The notes under the pieces are model-generated. The model was not told the origin of the DNA. It searched no databases and saw only the letters and a program-made list of their open reading frames with translations. DNA of 64,000 bases from assembly GCF_002087235.1 (NCBI RefSeq), contig NZ_MUIO01000023.1:28168-92167 (forward strand). The letters are read 5' to 3'. Origin of the DNA: Pseudomonas floridensis (GTDB taxonomy: Bacteria; Pseudomonadota; Gammaproteobacteria; Pseudomonadales; Pseudomonadaceae). Position 1 is the first letter of the stretch; every line of letters begins with the position of its first letter. The position numbers and the translations under genes are program-made. Below are positions 37,640-46,476 of the stretch, in pieces.

Positions 37640-38362
37640 TCAAATCTCCACGGCAACGGCGGCGCGATTCAGGTCGCCAAGCGACAGGTTGCGATCGAAA
37701 AGCGGCGCCAGACTCTGATCATGGCTGACGAACAGCAGGCTGGCACCGGCTTCCCGGCATTCCGCGAACAGCAGACGAATGAACGCTTCACGCGAGTCGG
37801 CATCCAGCGCGGACGTCGGTTCATCGGCTATCACCAGCTCCGGCTGACCAATCAGCGCTCTTGCGGCCGCCACGCGTTGCTGCTGGCCGATGGACAGCGA
37901 GTCTGCGCGGCGCATCAGCATGGCCGGGTCTTTCAGGCCCAGGTGAGTGAGCAGGGTCGTGGTCGCCTTCTCAACGCTGCCGTGACGCTGTTTCGCACGT
38001 TCGGCACGAACTTTGGAGAAGTGACAAGGCAGCTCGATGTTCTCGCGCACAGACAGAAACGGCAGCAGGTTGAACTGCTGGAAAATGTAGCCGGTGTGGT
38101 CGACGCGAAAACGGTCACGTGCTCCGGCCGACAGGCTCGACAGTTCCTGACCCAGCAGGCGGATGCTGCCGCTGGTAGGTTTCTGCACGCCGCCCAGAAG
38201 CCCCAGTAGCGTGGTCTTGCCACTGCCGCTCGGGCCTTTGAGAAACAGGGTTTCGCCGGTTTTCAGTTGAAATTCGCGGATGTCGAGAAGCTGCGGCTGG
38301 CCCGGCCAGTTGAAGCTCAGGCCGGACAATTCGATCAGTGCTTGGGTCATGGTCTGACTCAC
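37640..38362 (-). CDS. ABC transporter ATP-binding protein of the zinc operon (LolD/MacB type)
   Basis: 240 residues. Walker A GPSGSGKTT at about residues 43-51, Q-loop IFQQFNLLPFLSV, a signature slightly off consensus (SLSIGQQQRVAAARAL), Walker B LVIADEPTSALD and switch His in VSHD. The short ATPase without a regulatory domain matches the LolD/MacB class. It pairs with the FtsX-type permease directly downstream. A terminator-like hairpin lies between it and the DUF2796 gene upstream. Confidence 0.88.
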   Translation of the reverse strand: MSQTMTQALIELSGLSFNWPGQPQLLDIREFQLKTGETLFLKGPSGSGKTTLLGLLGGVQKPTSGSIRLLGQELSSLSAGARDRFRVDHTGYIFQQFNLLPFLSVRENIELPCHFSKVRAERAKQRHGSVEKATTTLLTHLGLKDPAMLMRRADSLSIGQQQRVAAARALIGQPELVIADEPTSALDADSREAFIRLLFAECREAGASLLFVSHDQSLAPLFDRNLSLGDLNRAAVAVEI

Positions 38363-38371
38363 GCTTGGTTG

Positions 38372-38400
38372 AAAATTAAAAGACCGGGCCAGGCCCGGTC
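38372..38400 (-). terminator. Intra-operon terminator/attenuator after the DUF2796 gene
   Basis: Read on the minus strand, GACCGGGCCTGGCCCGGTC is followed by TTTTAATTTTC. The stem is strong and the T tract broken. It lies between the DUF2796 stop and the ATPase start, so it probably lets only part of the transcripts continue, giving more of the periplasmic protein than of the transporter. Confidence 0.7.
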
Positions 38401-38418
38401 ACTGTGCCGCGAAGGGCA

Positions 38419-39012
38419 TCAGAATTTCAGCGTGGGGTTCGCTGCAATCACTTCTGCACCCGACTGGCCACTTGGCGAGATCAGTTGTACCTGAAGCTTC
38501 TTGGTGTCGGGAAAGGTTTTGAAGATCTGCGACAGGTCCAGCTTCTTCAGGATCGCAGGCGCATCACAGACGAACTTGTAATGGCCGTGAATTTCACTGT
38601 GTTCGTGGTGATCCGCGTCACCTTCTTTCTTGGCGTCACCGTGATCATCCTCATCCTTGTCGCCGAACAGCGGGCTTTCCAGCTTGACCGAAGTGGCCGA
38701 GCAGTTCGCCGCGTCGGCAATGCTGAACAGTGCATTGGGCTTGAGCAGCAACTCGCGAGCCTTGGCCACCTTGGCCTTGTCTTCAGCGGTGGTTGCTTCG
38801 TGCTCGAAGCCCACGATGTTCATGGCCGGGCTGTCGAACTCGAATTCCAGCGTCTTGCCTTCCAGCACCACGTCCAGACGTCCGACACCATGTTCATGTG
38901 CGCCGAGGCTGCCGTGTTCGCCATGATCATGGTCGTGATCGTGTTCTTCGGCGGCGTGGGCGACAGCGAGTGGCAGCAGGGCGAAGGGCAGGGCGAGTAA
39001 CAAACGGCGCAT
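38419..39012 (-). CDS. zrgA: DUF2796 periplasmic zinc-binding protein (ZrgA-like)
   Basis: 197 residues, signal peptide cleaved near AHA/AE at residue 20. Two His/Asp-rich segments are obvious: EEHDHDHDHGEHG right after the signal and HEHSEIHGHYKF around residue 140, with DEDDHGDAKKEGDADHHEHS between. These are typical metal-binding stretches. Family members (ZrgA in Vibrio, PA4063 in P. aeruginosa) take part in zinc acquisition. It is the first gene of the operon and a Zur-box-like palindrome lies 39 bases upstream, so induction by zinc shortage is likely. Confidence 0.87.
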   Translation of the reverse strand: MRRLLLALPFALLPLAVAHAAEEHDHDHDHGEHGSLGAHEHGVGRLDVVLEGKTLEFEFDSPAMNIVGFEHEATTAEDKAKVAKARELLLKPNALFSIADAANCSATSVKLESPLFGDKDEDDHGDAKKEGDADHHEHSEIHGHYKFVCDAPAILKKLDLSQIFKTFPDTKKLQVQLISPSGQSGAEVIAANPTLKF

Positions 39013-39050
39013 AACGGACTCCGGAGCGACAGTCTTGAGAAAAATCGTTA

Positions 39051-39065
39051 TGTGATCTTATAACA
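39051..39065. promoter_or_regulatory. Zur box upstream of the zinc operon
   Basis: TGTGATCTTATAACA, which fits the pattern TGTTAT-N3-ATAACA with one mismatch. It sits 39 bases before the DUF2796 start codon, overlapping the expected promoter. The P. aeruginosa counterpart of this operon is known to be under Zur control. Confidence 0.7.
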
Positions 39066-39272
39066 AGTCGTTGTCTGCGTGAGGGTTTTTTCCGCGTTGC
39101 CCGGCTGTCGCAGGTGTGGCGGGCATAGTCCGGCTGGAGGTTATGCCGAACCGTTCTCATGCTGCATTCCGTCAGGTTCTAAGCTCATTGGGTAGCCGCT
39201 GTGCCGATGCAGGACGCGTCGTCAGTGATTTCTACGCCCTCACGGACCTGCACCGCCTCAAGGAAGACATTC

Positions 39273-39695
39273 ATGAGAAAGCTCCATCCCAACGTTGAAA
39301 TCCTGCGCGCGGTCTACAAGGATCTGACTCGAATCGCCGAATTCGCCGATCAGGACATCGTACTGCACAAGGCGGATCGCGGTGCCCGTGGCGGCTTGTC
39401 CATGGTCATCGGCAGGCGCTCGGTGCACAACCACGAGCTGGACCTGATCGAGCACACCCGGCAGACCCTGTGTATGGAGGTGCACGAGATCGTGGCCGAT
39501 GATCACTTCGGCTCGGTCATGGGCTGCCTGCACGCAACTTGTGAACGCAAGAAAATCACCATGCCGTTCTGCGGGTTGTGGCGTTTTCGCGACGGCAGGA
39601 TCGTCGAGCATTGGGAGAACGTCTATGACATCCGGGCGTTCGCCAGCTTTCTGTTGGGCGACGACTCGGTGAGCAGCCGCTGGCTGTATGACTGA
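39273..39695 (+). CDS. SnoaL/NTF2-like protein
   Basis: 140 residues from the ATG at 39273 with AAGGAAG seven bases upstream; the longer frame adds a Ser/Thr-rich leader with no support. The pattern fits the NTF2-like fold: an N-terminal helix (VEILRAVYKDLTRIAEFAD), long strands around ARGGLSMVIGRRSVHNHELDL, VHEIVADDHFGSVMGCLHAT and the ending FRDGRIVEHWENVYDIR typical of SnoaL-like polyketide cyclases. No catalytic function can be assigned. Confidence 0.75.
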   Translation: MRKLHPNVEILRAVYKDLTRIAEFADQDIVLHKADRGARGGLSMVIGRRSVHNHELDLIEHTRQTLCMEVHEIVADDHFGSVMGCLHATCERKKITMPFCGLWRFRDGRIVEHWENVYDIRAFASFLLGDDSVSSRWLYD

Positions 39696-39756
39696 GCATG
39701 GGAATGCGTGCTCGGCTGTGGGAGCATGGGCGCCTGATTGTCAGCAGGTACCTATC

Positions 39757-40110
39757 ATGTTGCGTATTCGTGGAACCGTTGGTCAGTGGCCAGTGGATTT
39801 GACTTTGGAACTGGACGAAAACGATTGGGCTCAACTGGGCGCGCAATTGAAGGCTTCGGCTCCCGAAGCGGCGACACCGGTCGTTGAAAGCAGGCCCGTG
39901 AACCAGGATGACAAGGCTTGGCAGGTGGCGCAGGACGTTTTGCAAAAGGCCGGGCAGATGAGCGGGCCGGATTTGCTGGCGCAGTTGGAGGGTGTGGCGG
40001 GCAGTACGGCGGCGGGCAAACGCTTGCTGGTGCGCCTGCGCCATTGCGCCAATGTGAAAGTCGAGAGCGGGGCGGATGCGCCGCTGTACAGCTGGGTTGC
40101 GGCGACCTGA
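39757..40110 (+). CDS. Hypothetical protein
   Basis: 117 residues starting MLRIRGTVGQWPVDLTLELDENDW, with AGGT eight bases before the ATG; a longer frame starting inside the previous gene is rejected. A short beta-rich N-terminal part is followed by a helical region (AWQVAQDVLQKAGQMSG). No known domain recognised. A gene of similar size lies at this place in P. aeruginosa (PA4062), so it is probably conserved in the genus. Confidence 0.65.
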   Translation: MLRIRGTVGQWPVDLTLELDENDWAQLGAQLKASAPEAATPVVESRPVNQDDKAWQVAQDVLQKAGQMSGPDLLAQLEGVAGSTAAGKRLLVRLRHCANVKVESGADAPLYSWVAAT

Positions 40111-40162
40111 GATAACACGCGTCGAGCCTGGCCTCTTCCGGAAGCCAGGCCCGATAGCGAGG

Positions 40163-41035
40163 TTAGTACAGCGCCGCGAACAGCTTGCGACGGTACATTG
40201 TCACCAATGGGTGATCGTTGCCCAGCAGATCGAACACTTGCAGCAGCGTCTTGTGCGGCAGGCCTTCGGCGTAATTGCGGTTACGGATGAACAGCTTGAG
40301 CAGGCCATCCAGCGCTGCCTCGTACTGCTGACGGGACAGCTGTTGAATCGCCAGTTGGTGGCACGCTTCGTCGTCCTGCGGGTTGTGCGCCAGACGGCTT
40401 TTCAGCTCGGCAGCATCCGGCAGCGTGGCTGCTTCGGCCAGGAAGGTCAGCTGTGCTTTCGCGCCTGCCAGTTCGGCTTTGTGGGCGTCGCCCTTGACGG
40501 CATCCAGTACCTGACGCGCTTCGCTCAACTCGCCACGTTCGGCCAGGCAGCGCGCATACAGAATCAGCGCGGCGGCGTTGGTGTTGTCTTCACCCAGCAC
40601 GACCTTGAGCATGGCTTCGGCTTCAGCGAAGCGGCTTTGTGCGAACAATTCCTGCGCCTGCTTGAGCGGGTCGGCAGCGGGAGGCGGTGGCATGACCACA
40701 TGCTGTTCCAGCATCTTGCGGATTTCCGATTCAGGCTGAGCACCGGCAAAACCGTCGACCGGCTGGCCGTCCTTGAACAGCACCACCGTCGGCAGACTGC
40801 GAATGCCGAAACGGGCCACGACGTCCTGCTCGATGTCGCAGTTGACCTTGGCCAGCAGCAATTCGCCCTGATAGCTCTCGGTGATCTGTTGCAGCAAAGG
40901 CATCAGCACTTTGCAGGGCGCACACCATTCAGCCCAGAAGTCCACCAGCACGGGCTGGTCGAATGACTTGTCGATCACCTGTTGATCGAACGTCGCCGTG
41001 GTTGCGTCGAAGATGTAAGCAGTGTCCTGGCTCAT
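40163..41035 (-). CDS. cnoX: Thioredoxin-TPR co-chaperone (CnoX/YbbN)
   Basis: 290 residues from MSQDTAYIFDATTATFDQQV; 17 extra upstream residues in the frame are dropped. Thioredoxin domain about 1-110 with active site WCAPC (Cys38, Cys41) and cis-Pro region SLPTVVLF, followed by a TPR-like helical region (about 135-290). CnoX/YbbN proteins hold stress-damaged proteins for GroEL and DnaK. E. coli CnoX lacks the first cysteine, while this protein keeps the full CXXC and may also be redox-active. Confidence 0.9.
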   Translation of the reverse strand: MSQDTAYIFDATTATFDQQVIDKSFDQPVLVDFWAEWCAPCKVLMPLLQQITESYQGELLLAKVNCDIEQDVVARFGIRSLPTVVLFKDGQPVDGFAGAQPESEIRKMLEQHVVMPPPPAADPLKQAQELFAQSRFAEAEAMLKVVLGEDNTNAAALILYARCLAERGELSEARQVLDAVKGDAHKAELAGAKAQLTFLAEAATLPDAAELKSRLAHNPQDDEACHQLAIQQLSRQQYEAALDGLLKLFIRNRNYAEGLPHKTLLQVFDLLGNDHPLVTMYRRKLFAALY

Positions 41036-41158
41036 TGTGCGTCTCGGAGAATCTGAATGCCGCCAACTATAAAGCTCGCAGGGCAATGCTGAAAGCGATG
41101 TCTCCGAGAGCCGACCATGAGCGCGTTTGTCGTCGCTGAAGTGTCGAGTGTCTGATCG

Positions 41159-41815
41159 TCAGCCGCGAACCGCGTGATACAGACTCACGTCGCGAAACTC
41201 ATGGGGTTCGGCCAGATCGGGCAGGGTAAGCGCGTGCAGCATACTCAGGCGCTGATACGCGGGATGCTGAAAATCCCGAACGCGTGAATCGGCCACCAGC
41301 GCTTCGCGACCCCGACTCAGGAAGTGATCCAGTAAGGGCAGGTTGGCGCGGTCGTAAAGCACATCGGCAACTAGAATCAGGTCGAAGCGGTCCTCCTCGG
41401 CGAAGAAGTCCGTCGAGTAGCTCAGTTGGACCTCATTGAGGTCGGCGTTGGCTTTGCATGCGGCGATGGCCAGCGGATCAAGATCGCATGCCACCACCTC
41501 GAGCGCACCGGCTCTGGCGGCTGCAATCCCTGCCACGCCTGAACCAGCACCGAAATCCAGCACGCGTTTACCGTTGACCCGGTGCGGCTGCTGCGCGAGA
41601 AAGCGCGCCAGCGCCAGACCACTGGCCCAGCAGAAACTCCAGTAAGGCGGCTCTTCCAGGATGCGGCGTGTTTCATCGGGGCTGAACGCGCGGTCCATGT
41701 TGTCGGCGTCGATCAGCCACAGCTGCAGCTCGGTCTGCGGCAGCGCGGTCACGACCAGTCGGGCATCGCCGAGCAGTTCGTGCAGCGCCTTTTGCAGGTG
41801 TTGCGGGGCAATCAT
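41159..41815 (-). CDS. Class I methyltransferase (ETFB lysine methyltransferase/PrmA-like)
   Basis: 218 residues. SAM-binding motif VLDFGAGSGVAGIAAARAG near residue 83, DLDPLAIAACKANADLN next, then DLILVADVLYDR (motif similar to the DVLY/D-rich loop of the FAM86/ETFB-KMT group of protein lysine methyltransferases). EPPYWSFCWASGLALARFL is the conserved pre-motif of that group. The substrate is probably a protein side chain (inference). Its ATG overlaps the stop of the lipoprotein gene by four bases. Confidence 0.8.
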   Translation of the reverse strand: MIAPQHLQKALHELLGDARLVVTALPQTELQLWLIDADNMDRAFSPDETRRILEEPPYWSFCWASGLALARFLAQQPHRVNGKRVLDFGAGSGVAGIAAARAGALEVVACDLDPLAIAACKANADLNEVQLSYSTDFFAEEDRFDLILVADVLYDRANLPLLDHFLSRGREALVADSRVRDFQHPAYQRLSMLHALTLPDLAEPHEFRDVSLYHAVRG

Positions 41816-42261
41816 GGGGCGCTGACGAACTGCAACTGTCCCAGTGTCTGGGTCGTGGCCTGCTGAATGCGCATCGAGGGCAGATGCAGAATCAGTTGTC
41901 CCGACTTGCTGGCCCGACCACGCAGTTCGACTCGGCCGTCCACCGGAAAGGCTTCCGGATTGAAGCGCAACTGGAAGGGCAGTGACTGGCCGTTACCCTG
42001 CAGTTTGGTGCTGGTCAGCAGTTTTTGCGGCCGATTGCGATCGTCGATGACCAGCATCGCCAGTTCCACCTCGGCACCCGCCGGAACGCCCAATAGCTGG
42101 CCGCTCAATTCACGTTGATAAGGCAGCAGCGGACCGGGGCCGGTCGGGACCTTGGCCACGGGCGCGGCAGGTTTGGCCGGGACCGGCTCAGGCGCGTCAT
42201 TGCTGCTGCAGGCGGCCAGCAAACCGAACAGGCCGAGCAGAAAAAGAGGGCGTAGCGTCAT
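41812..42261 (-). CDS. YbaY family lipoprotein
   Basis: 149 residues from [18 protein letters not shown], a lipoprotein signal with lipobox LAAC, Cys18; GGAG precedes the ATG. Pro/Ala-rich linker ([15 protein letters not shown]) follows, then a beta-sandwich of the YbaY type ([41 protein letters not shown]). Residue two after Cys is Ser, so export to the outer membrane is expected. Function unknown. The gene is followed, with a four-base overlap, by the methyltransferase. Confidence 0.82.
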   Translation of the reverse strand: MTLRPLFLLGLFGLLAACSSNDAPEPVPAKPAAPVAKVPTGPGPLLPYQRELSGQLLGVPAGAEVELAMLVIDDRNRPQKLLTSTKLQGNGQSLPFQLRFNPEAFPVDGRVELRGRASKSGQLILHLPSMRIQQATTQTLGQLQFVSAP

Positions 42262-42441
42262 CAAGAGCTCCACAAGACAAAAAACGAAAGGCTGTACGAC
42301 GCCGGATACCGATGCAGTATTGCCGAGCTCGGGCAATTTCACATCATGTTGCTGCGCGTCTATATACCGCAAACCCCAAGCCTTGTCTTGCCAGCGGGAT
42401 GCGCTAACATGGCGCTCCTCATTCTTTTGTTGCCTGCCACT

Positions 42442-42906
42442 ATGCACTGTCCCTTCTGCGGTGCCAATGACACCAAAGTCATCGACTCCCGCCTAGTCGC
42501 CGAAGGCGAACAAGTACGCCGCCGTCGCGAGTGCCTGGCCTGCGGCGAGCGCTTCACCACATTCGAAACCGCCGAGCTGGTGCTGCCGCGCCTGATCAAG
42601 ACCGACGGCAGTCGTCAGCCCTTCGATGAAGAAAAACTGCGCGCCGGCATGCAGCGCGCCCTTGAAAAGCGGCCCGTGAGTGTCGAACGTCTCGAAGCGG
42701 CGCTGGCGCACATCAAGCACAAGCTACGGGCCACAGGCGAGCGCGAAGTCAAATCCCTGGTGGTCGGCGAGCTGGTCATGGCCGAGCTGCAGAAGCTCGA
42801 TGAAGTGGCTTACATCCGATTCGCCTCGGTCTACCGGCGCTTTCAGGACCTCAACGAATTCCGTGAAGAAATCGATCGTCTGGCCCGTGAGCCAGGCAAG
42901 GAATGA
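42442..42906 (+). CDS. nrdR: Transcriptional repressor NrdR
   Basis: 154 residues starting [17 protein letters not shown]. Zinc ribbon Cys3, Cys6, Cys31, Cys34 (CLAC) followed by the ATP-cone domain ([24 protein letters not shown] to about residue 140). It senses ATP/dATP and represses ribonucleotide reductase operons by binding NrdR boxes. The frame continues upstream but the conserved N-terminus fixes this start. ribD begins at the last four bases of the gene (ATGA). Confidence 0.97.
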   Translation: MHCPFCGANDTKVIDSRLVAEGEQVRRRRECLACGERFTTFETAELVLPRLIKTDGSRQPFDEEKLRAGMQRALEKRPVSVERLEAALAHIKHKLRATGEREVKSLVVGELVMAELQKLDEVAYIRFASVYRRFQDLNEFREEIDRLAREPGKE

Positions 42907-44048
42907 GTGCATTGTTGACTGAACAGGCTGCTCTGGACGTTCATTACATGGCGCGGGCGCTGGAACTGGCGCGCAAGGGCTTGTATTCCACCCACCCCAA
43001 CCCGCGGGTCGGCTGCGTCATCGTGCGCGACGGACAGATTGTCGGTGAAGGCTGGCACGCCCGCGCCGGTGAACCCCATGCCGAAGTCCATGCGTTGCGT
43101 CAGGCAGGCGATCTGGCCAGAGGCGCAACCGCTTATGTCACCCTTGAGCCATGCAGCCATCACGGTCGAACGCCGCCATGTGCCGATGCGCTGGTCAACG
43201 CCGGTCTGACGCGGGTGGTGGCCGCCATGCAGGACCCCAACCCCGAAGTGGCCGGGCGAGGTCTGCTGCGGCTGATGACAGCGGGTATTGCGGTTCAGTG
43301 CGGCGTGCTTGAAGCCGAAGCGCGGACGTTGAACAAGGGGTTCATCAAGCGCATGGAGACGGGGCAGCCCTACGTGCGGGTCAAGCTGGCGATGAGTCTG
43401 GACGGCCGGACCGCCATGGCCAGTGGTGAAAGCCAGTGGATCACCGGCCCCGAGGCGCGCTCTGCGGTTCAGCGTCTACGCGCCCAATCGAGCGTGGTGC
43501 TGACCGGTGCCGATACCGTACTGGCCGACAAGGCGCGGCTGACCGTGCGTCCGGATGAGCTGGGCCTGAGCGCCGAACTGACGGCATTGGCTGCCGCCCG
43601 CCCACCGTTGCGCGTGTTGATCGACGGCCGTCTGCGTGTGCCGCTGGACGCGCCGTTCTTTCAGGCCGGTAACGCTCTGGTCGCGACCTGTGCAGCGGCG
43701 TCGGCCCGTGGGCGCTACCACGATGAAGGCCATGAAATCGTCGCCATGGCCGACAGCGCCGGTCACGTAGACTTGCGCAAGCTGCTCACCGAACTGGGCG
43801 CGCGCGGCGTCAACGAGGTGCTGGTCGAGGCCGGTCCGCGTCTGGCCGGTGCCTTCACCCGTCTGGGGCTGGTCGACGAGTTCCAGATATTCATGGCTGG
43901 CAAGTTTCTCGGCTCGTCCGCACGGCCGTTGCTCGATCTGCCACTGGCGCAGATGAGCGAGGCGCTGGAGCTGAACATCGTCGAAATGCGTGCCGTCGGC
44001 AATGACTGGCGAGTCATTGCTCTCCCTGTGCGCGCACCCGGCGTATAA
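42903..44048 (+). CDS. ribD: Bifunctional riboflavin biosynthesis deaminase/reductase
   Basis: 381 residues. Deaminase domain (about 1-150) with zinc and catalytic residues His59-Ala-Glu61, Cys84 and Cys93 ([11 protein letters not shown]). Reductase domain (about 155-375) with [22 protein letters not shown] and [21 protein letters not shown]. It performs the second and third steps from GTP to riboflavin. Overlaps nrdR by four bases. Confidence 0.97.
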   Translation: MSALLTEQAALDVHYMARALELARKGLYSTHPNPRVGCVIVRDGQIVGEGWHARAGEPHAEVHALRQAGDLARGATAYVTLEPCSHHGRTPPCADALVNAGLTRVVAAMQDPNPEVAGRGLLRLMTAGIAVQCGVLEAEARTLNKGFIKRMETGQPYVRVKLAMSLDGRTAMASGESQWITGPEARSAVQRLRAQSSVVLTGADTVLADKARLTVRPDELGLSAELTALAAARPPLRVLIDGRLRVPLDAPFFQAGNALVATCAAASARGRYHDEGHEIVAMADSAGHVDLRKLLTELGARGVNEVLVEAGPRLAGAFTRLGLVDEFQIFMAGKFLGSSARPLLDLPLAQMSEALELNIVEMRAVGNDWRVIALPVRAPGV

Positions 44049-44095
44049 TTCCCGGCTTTCGCTAAACGCGAAGCCCTTGTTCTCCAGGAGGACTC

Positions 44096-44758
44096 ATGTT
44101 TACCGGCATCATCGCATCCATCGGCAGCATCCGCGCCCTGACCCCTAAAGGCGGCGATGTCCGCGTTTATGTGGAAACCGGCAAGCTCGACCTGAGCGAC
44201 GTCCAGCCAGGCGACAGCATTGCGGTCAACGGCGTGTGCCTGACCGCCGTCGAACTGCCCGGCGACGGCTTCTGGGCCGATGTCAGTCGCGAAACCCTGA
44301 CCGTCACCGCCTTTGTCGACCTCAAGGCCGGCAGCCGCGTCAATCTGGAAAAGGCTCTGACGCCAAGCTCGCGTCTGGGCGGCCATCTGGTCAGCGGTCA
44401 CGTCGATGGCGTGGGCGAAATCGTCTCGCGTGAAGATAACGCTCGCGCGATCCAGTTCCGGGTGCGTGCGCCGCGAGAACTGGCCAAATACATCGCCCAC
44501 AAAGGCTCGATTACGGTCGATGGCACCAGCCTGACCGTCAACTCGGTCAACGGCGCCGAGTTCGAACTGACCATCGTCCCGCACACGCTGAGCGAAACCA
44601 TCATGTCCGACTACCGTCCAGGCCGTAAGGTCAACCTGGAAGTCGACCTGCTGGCACGTTATCTGGAGCGTCTGCTGCTGGGTGACAAGGCTGCGGAGCC
44701 GGGCCACGGCACGATCACGGAAAGCTTTCTGGCCGAGAACGGCTACCTCAAATCCTGA
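44096..44758 (+). CDS. ribE: Riboflavin synthase, alpha chain
   Basis: 220 residues, two tandem lumazine-binding domains: MFTGIIASIGSIRALTPKG at the start and HVDGVGEIVSREDNARAIQF in the second half. VNGVCLTA and VDGTSLTVN are the paired ligand-binding motifs. It makes riboflavin from two molecules of dimethylribityllumazine. SD CAGGAGGA precedes the ATG. No FMN riboswitch is visible nearby. The gene is called ribC in E. coli. Confidence 0.97.
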   Translation: MFTGIIASIGSIRALTPKGGDVRVYVETGKLDLSDVQPGDSIAVNGVCLTAVELPGDGFWADVSRETLTVTAFVDLKAGSRVNLEKALTPSSRLGGHLVSGHVDGVGEIVSREDNARAIQFRVRAPRELAKYIAHKGSITVDGTSLTVNSVNGAEFELTIVPHTLSETIMSDYRPGRKVNLEVDLLARYLERLLLGDKAAEPGHGTITESFLAENGYLKS

Positions 44759-44779
44759 ATTGATTGAAGGGGGTGCCGA

Positions 44780-45871
44780 GTGGCGCTCAACAGTATCGAA
44801 GAACTGGTAGAAGACATTCGCCAGGGCAAGATGGTCATCCTGATGGATGACGAAGACCGCGAGAACGAAGGCGACCTGATCATGGCCGCCGAATGCGTGA
44901 GGCCGGAAGATATCAACTTCATGGCGCGCTTTGCCCGTGGCCTGATCTGCATGCCCATGACCCGCGAGCGCTGCGAAACCCTCAAGCTGCCGCTGATGGC
45001 GCCGCGCAACGGTTCCGGTTTCGGCACCAAGTTCACCGTCTCCATTGAAGCTGCCGAAGGCGTGAGCACCGGCATTTCGGCGGCAGACCGCGCACGTACC
45101 GTGCTGGCTGCTGCTGCCAAAGACGCCAAGGCTGAAGACATCGTCAGTCCCGGCCATATCTTTCCGCTCATGGCTCAGGCTGGCGGTACGCTGGCCCGTG
45201 CCGGTCACACCGAGGCGGCGTGCGACCTGGCGCGCATGGCCGGCTTTGAACCGACCGGCGTCATCTGTGAAGTGATGAACGACGACGGCACCATGTCGCG
45301 TCGTGCAGAACTTGAGGCTTTTGCCCACGAGCACAACATCAAGATCGGCACCATCGCCGACCTGATTCACTATCGGATGATCCACGAACGTACCGTTCAG
45401 CGGATTGCCGAGCAGCCGATGGACAGCGAACTGGGGCATTTCAACCTGGTGACTTACCGCGATTCGGTCGAGGGCGATGTCCACCTCGCGCTGACGCTGG
45501 GCAACATTTGCGCTGAAGAACCAACCCTGGTGCGTGTGCACAACATGGACCCGCTGCGCGATCTGTTGATGGTCAGGCAGCCGGGCCGCTGGAGCCTGAG
45601 AGCCGCCATGAGCGCGGTGTCCAAAGCAGGCAGCGGCGTGGTTCTGCTGCTCGGTCACCCGTTGGATGGCGACACGGTGCTGGCACATATTCGCGAAACG
45701 GCCGGGCAGCAACCGATCAAGACACCAACCACTTACAGCACCGTTGGCGCGGGTTCGCAGATCCTTCGAGACCTCGGCGTGCGCAAAATGCGCCTGATGA
45801 GTTCACCAATGAAGTTCAATGCGATATCCGGTTTCGATCTGGAAGTTGTAGAATACGTGCCCTCCGAATAA
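44780..45871 (+). CDS. ribBA: 3,4-dihydroxy-2-butanone-4-phosphate synthase with degenerate GTP cyclohydrolase II domain
   Basis: 363 residues from GTG. RibB domain (about 1-200) is intact: MDDEDRENEGDLIMAAE, GHTEAACDLARMAG and EVMNDDGTMSRR. The C-terminal part (about 205-360) keeps the GCHII fold but lacks its zinc cysteines: where active enzymes have VHSECLTGD...RCDCG this one has VHNMDPLRDLLMVRQPG, and the later RQEGRGIGL segment is also gone. GTP cyclohydrolase activity must come from the separate ribA gene at 48095. This split is known in Pseudomonas. Confidence 0.94.
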   Translation: MALNSIEELVEDIRQGKMVILMDDEDRENEGDLIMAAECVRPEDINFMARFARGLICMPMTRERCETLKLPLMAPRNGSGFGTKFTVSIEAAEGVSTGISAADRARTVLAAAAKDAKAEDIVSPGHIFPLMAQAGGTLARAGHTEAACDLARMAGFEPTGVICEVMNDDGTMSRRAELEAFAHEHNIKIGTIADLIHYRMIHERTVQRIAEQPMDSELGHFNLVTYRDSVEGDVHLALTLGNICAEEPTLVRVHNMDPLRDLLMVRQPGRWSLRAAMSAVSKAGSGVVLLLGHPLDGDTVLAHIRETAGQQPIKTPTTYSTVGAGSQILRDLGVRKMRLMSSPMKFNAISGFDLEVVEYVPSE

Positions 45872-45957
45872 ATACCGGCGGGTCGATGCACGCGAAAGCC
45901 CGTTTTTCGTGTCCACTGGCCCGACGATTGTGATTCGTGGCTAAAATCCTCCAAAGT

Positions 45958-45971
45958 CCGCCTCAAGGCGG
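45958..45971 (+). other. Small hairpin in the ribBA-ribH spacer
   Basis: CCGCC-TCAA-GGCGG (45958-45971) followed by GCTTGCTCTTTAAT. A short stem with a weak T-rich run. The 128-base spacer is longer than others in the riboflavin cluster and could hold an attenuator or a ribH promoter, but I see no clear promoter boxes. Confidence 0.3.
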
Positions 45972-45999
45972 GCTTGCTCTTTAATACGAGACTCACCGA

Positions 46000-46476
46000 A
46001 TGACCTTGAAGACCATCGAAGGTACCTTCATCGCCCCGCAAGGCCGCTATGCCTTGGTGGTTGGCCGTTTCAACAGCTTCGTCGTGGAAAGCCTGGTGAG
46101 CGGTGCCGTTGATGCGCTGGTACGCCATGGCGTGAGCGAAAGCGACATCACCATCATCCGTGCGCCGGGTGCTTTCGAGATCCCGCTGGTTGTGCAGAAA
46201 GTTGCACAGCGCAGCGAGTTCGCTGCCATCGTCGCGCTGGGCGCGGTGATTCGTGGCGGCACTCCACATTTCGAATACGTCGCCGGCGAGTGCGTCAAAG
46301 GCCTGTCTCAGGTTTCCATGGAATTCGGTGTGCCGGTCGCTTTCGGCGTCCTGACCGTCGATTCGATCGAGCAGGCCATCGAGCGTTCCGGCACCAAAGC
46401 CGGCAACAAGGGCGCTGAAGCTGCCTTGTCCGCCATCGAAATGGTCAGTCTGCTGTCGCAGCTGGAGGCCAAGTGA
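46000..46476 (+). CDS. ribH: 6,7-dimethyl-8-ribityllumazine synthase
   Basis: 158 residues. Conserved substrate-binding segments [42 protein letters not shown] and [17 protein letters not shown]. It joins the RibD/phosphatase product with dihydroxybutanone phosphate from RibB and self-assembles into a shell. ATG at 46000. Its stop overlaps the nusB GTG start. Confidence 0.97.

Noticed and set aside
44049..44779. Possible FMN riboswitch in the riboflavin cluster
   Set aside because: No RFN-element conserved boxes were found upstream of ribE or ribBA.
43763..45712. 649-residue frame antisense to ribD, ribE and ribBA
   Set aside because: Spans three well-defined genes; shadow of high GC at third positions.
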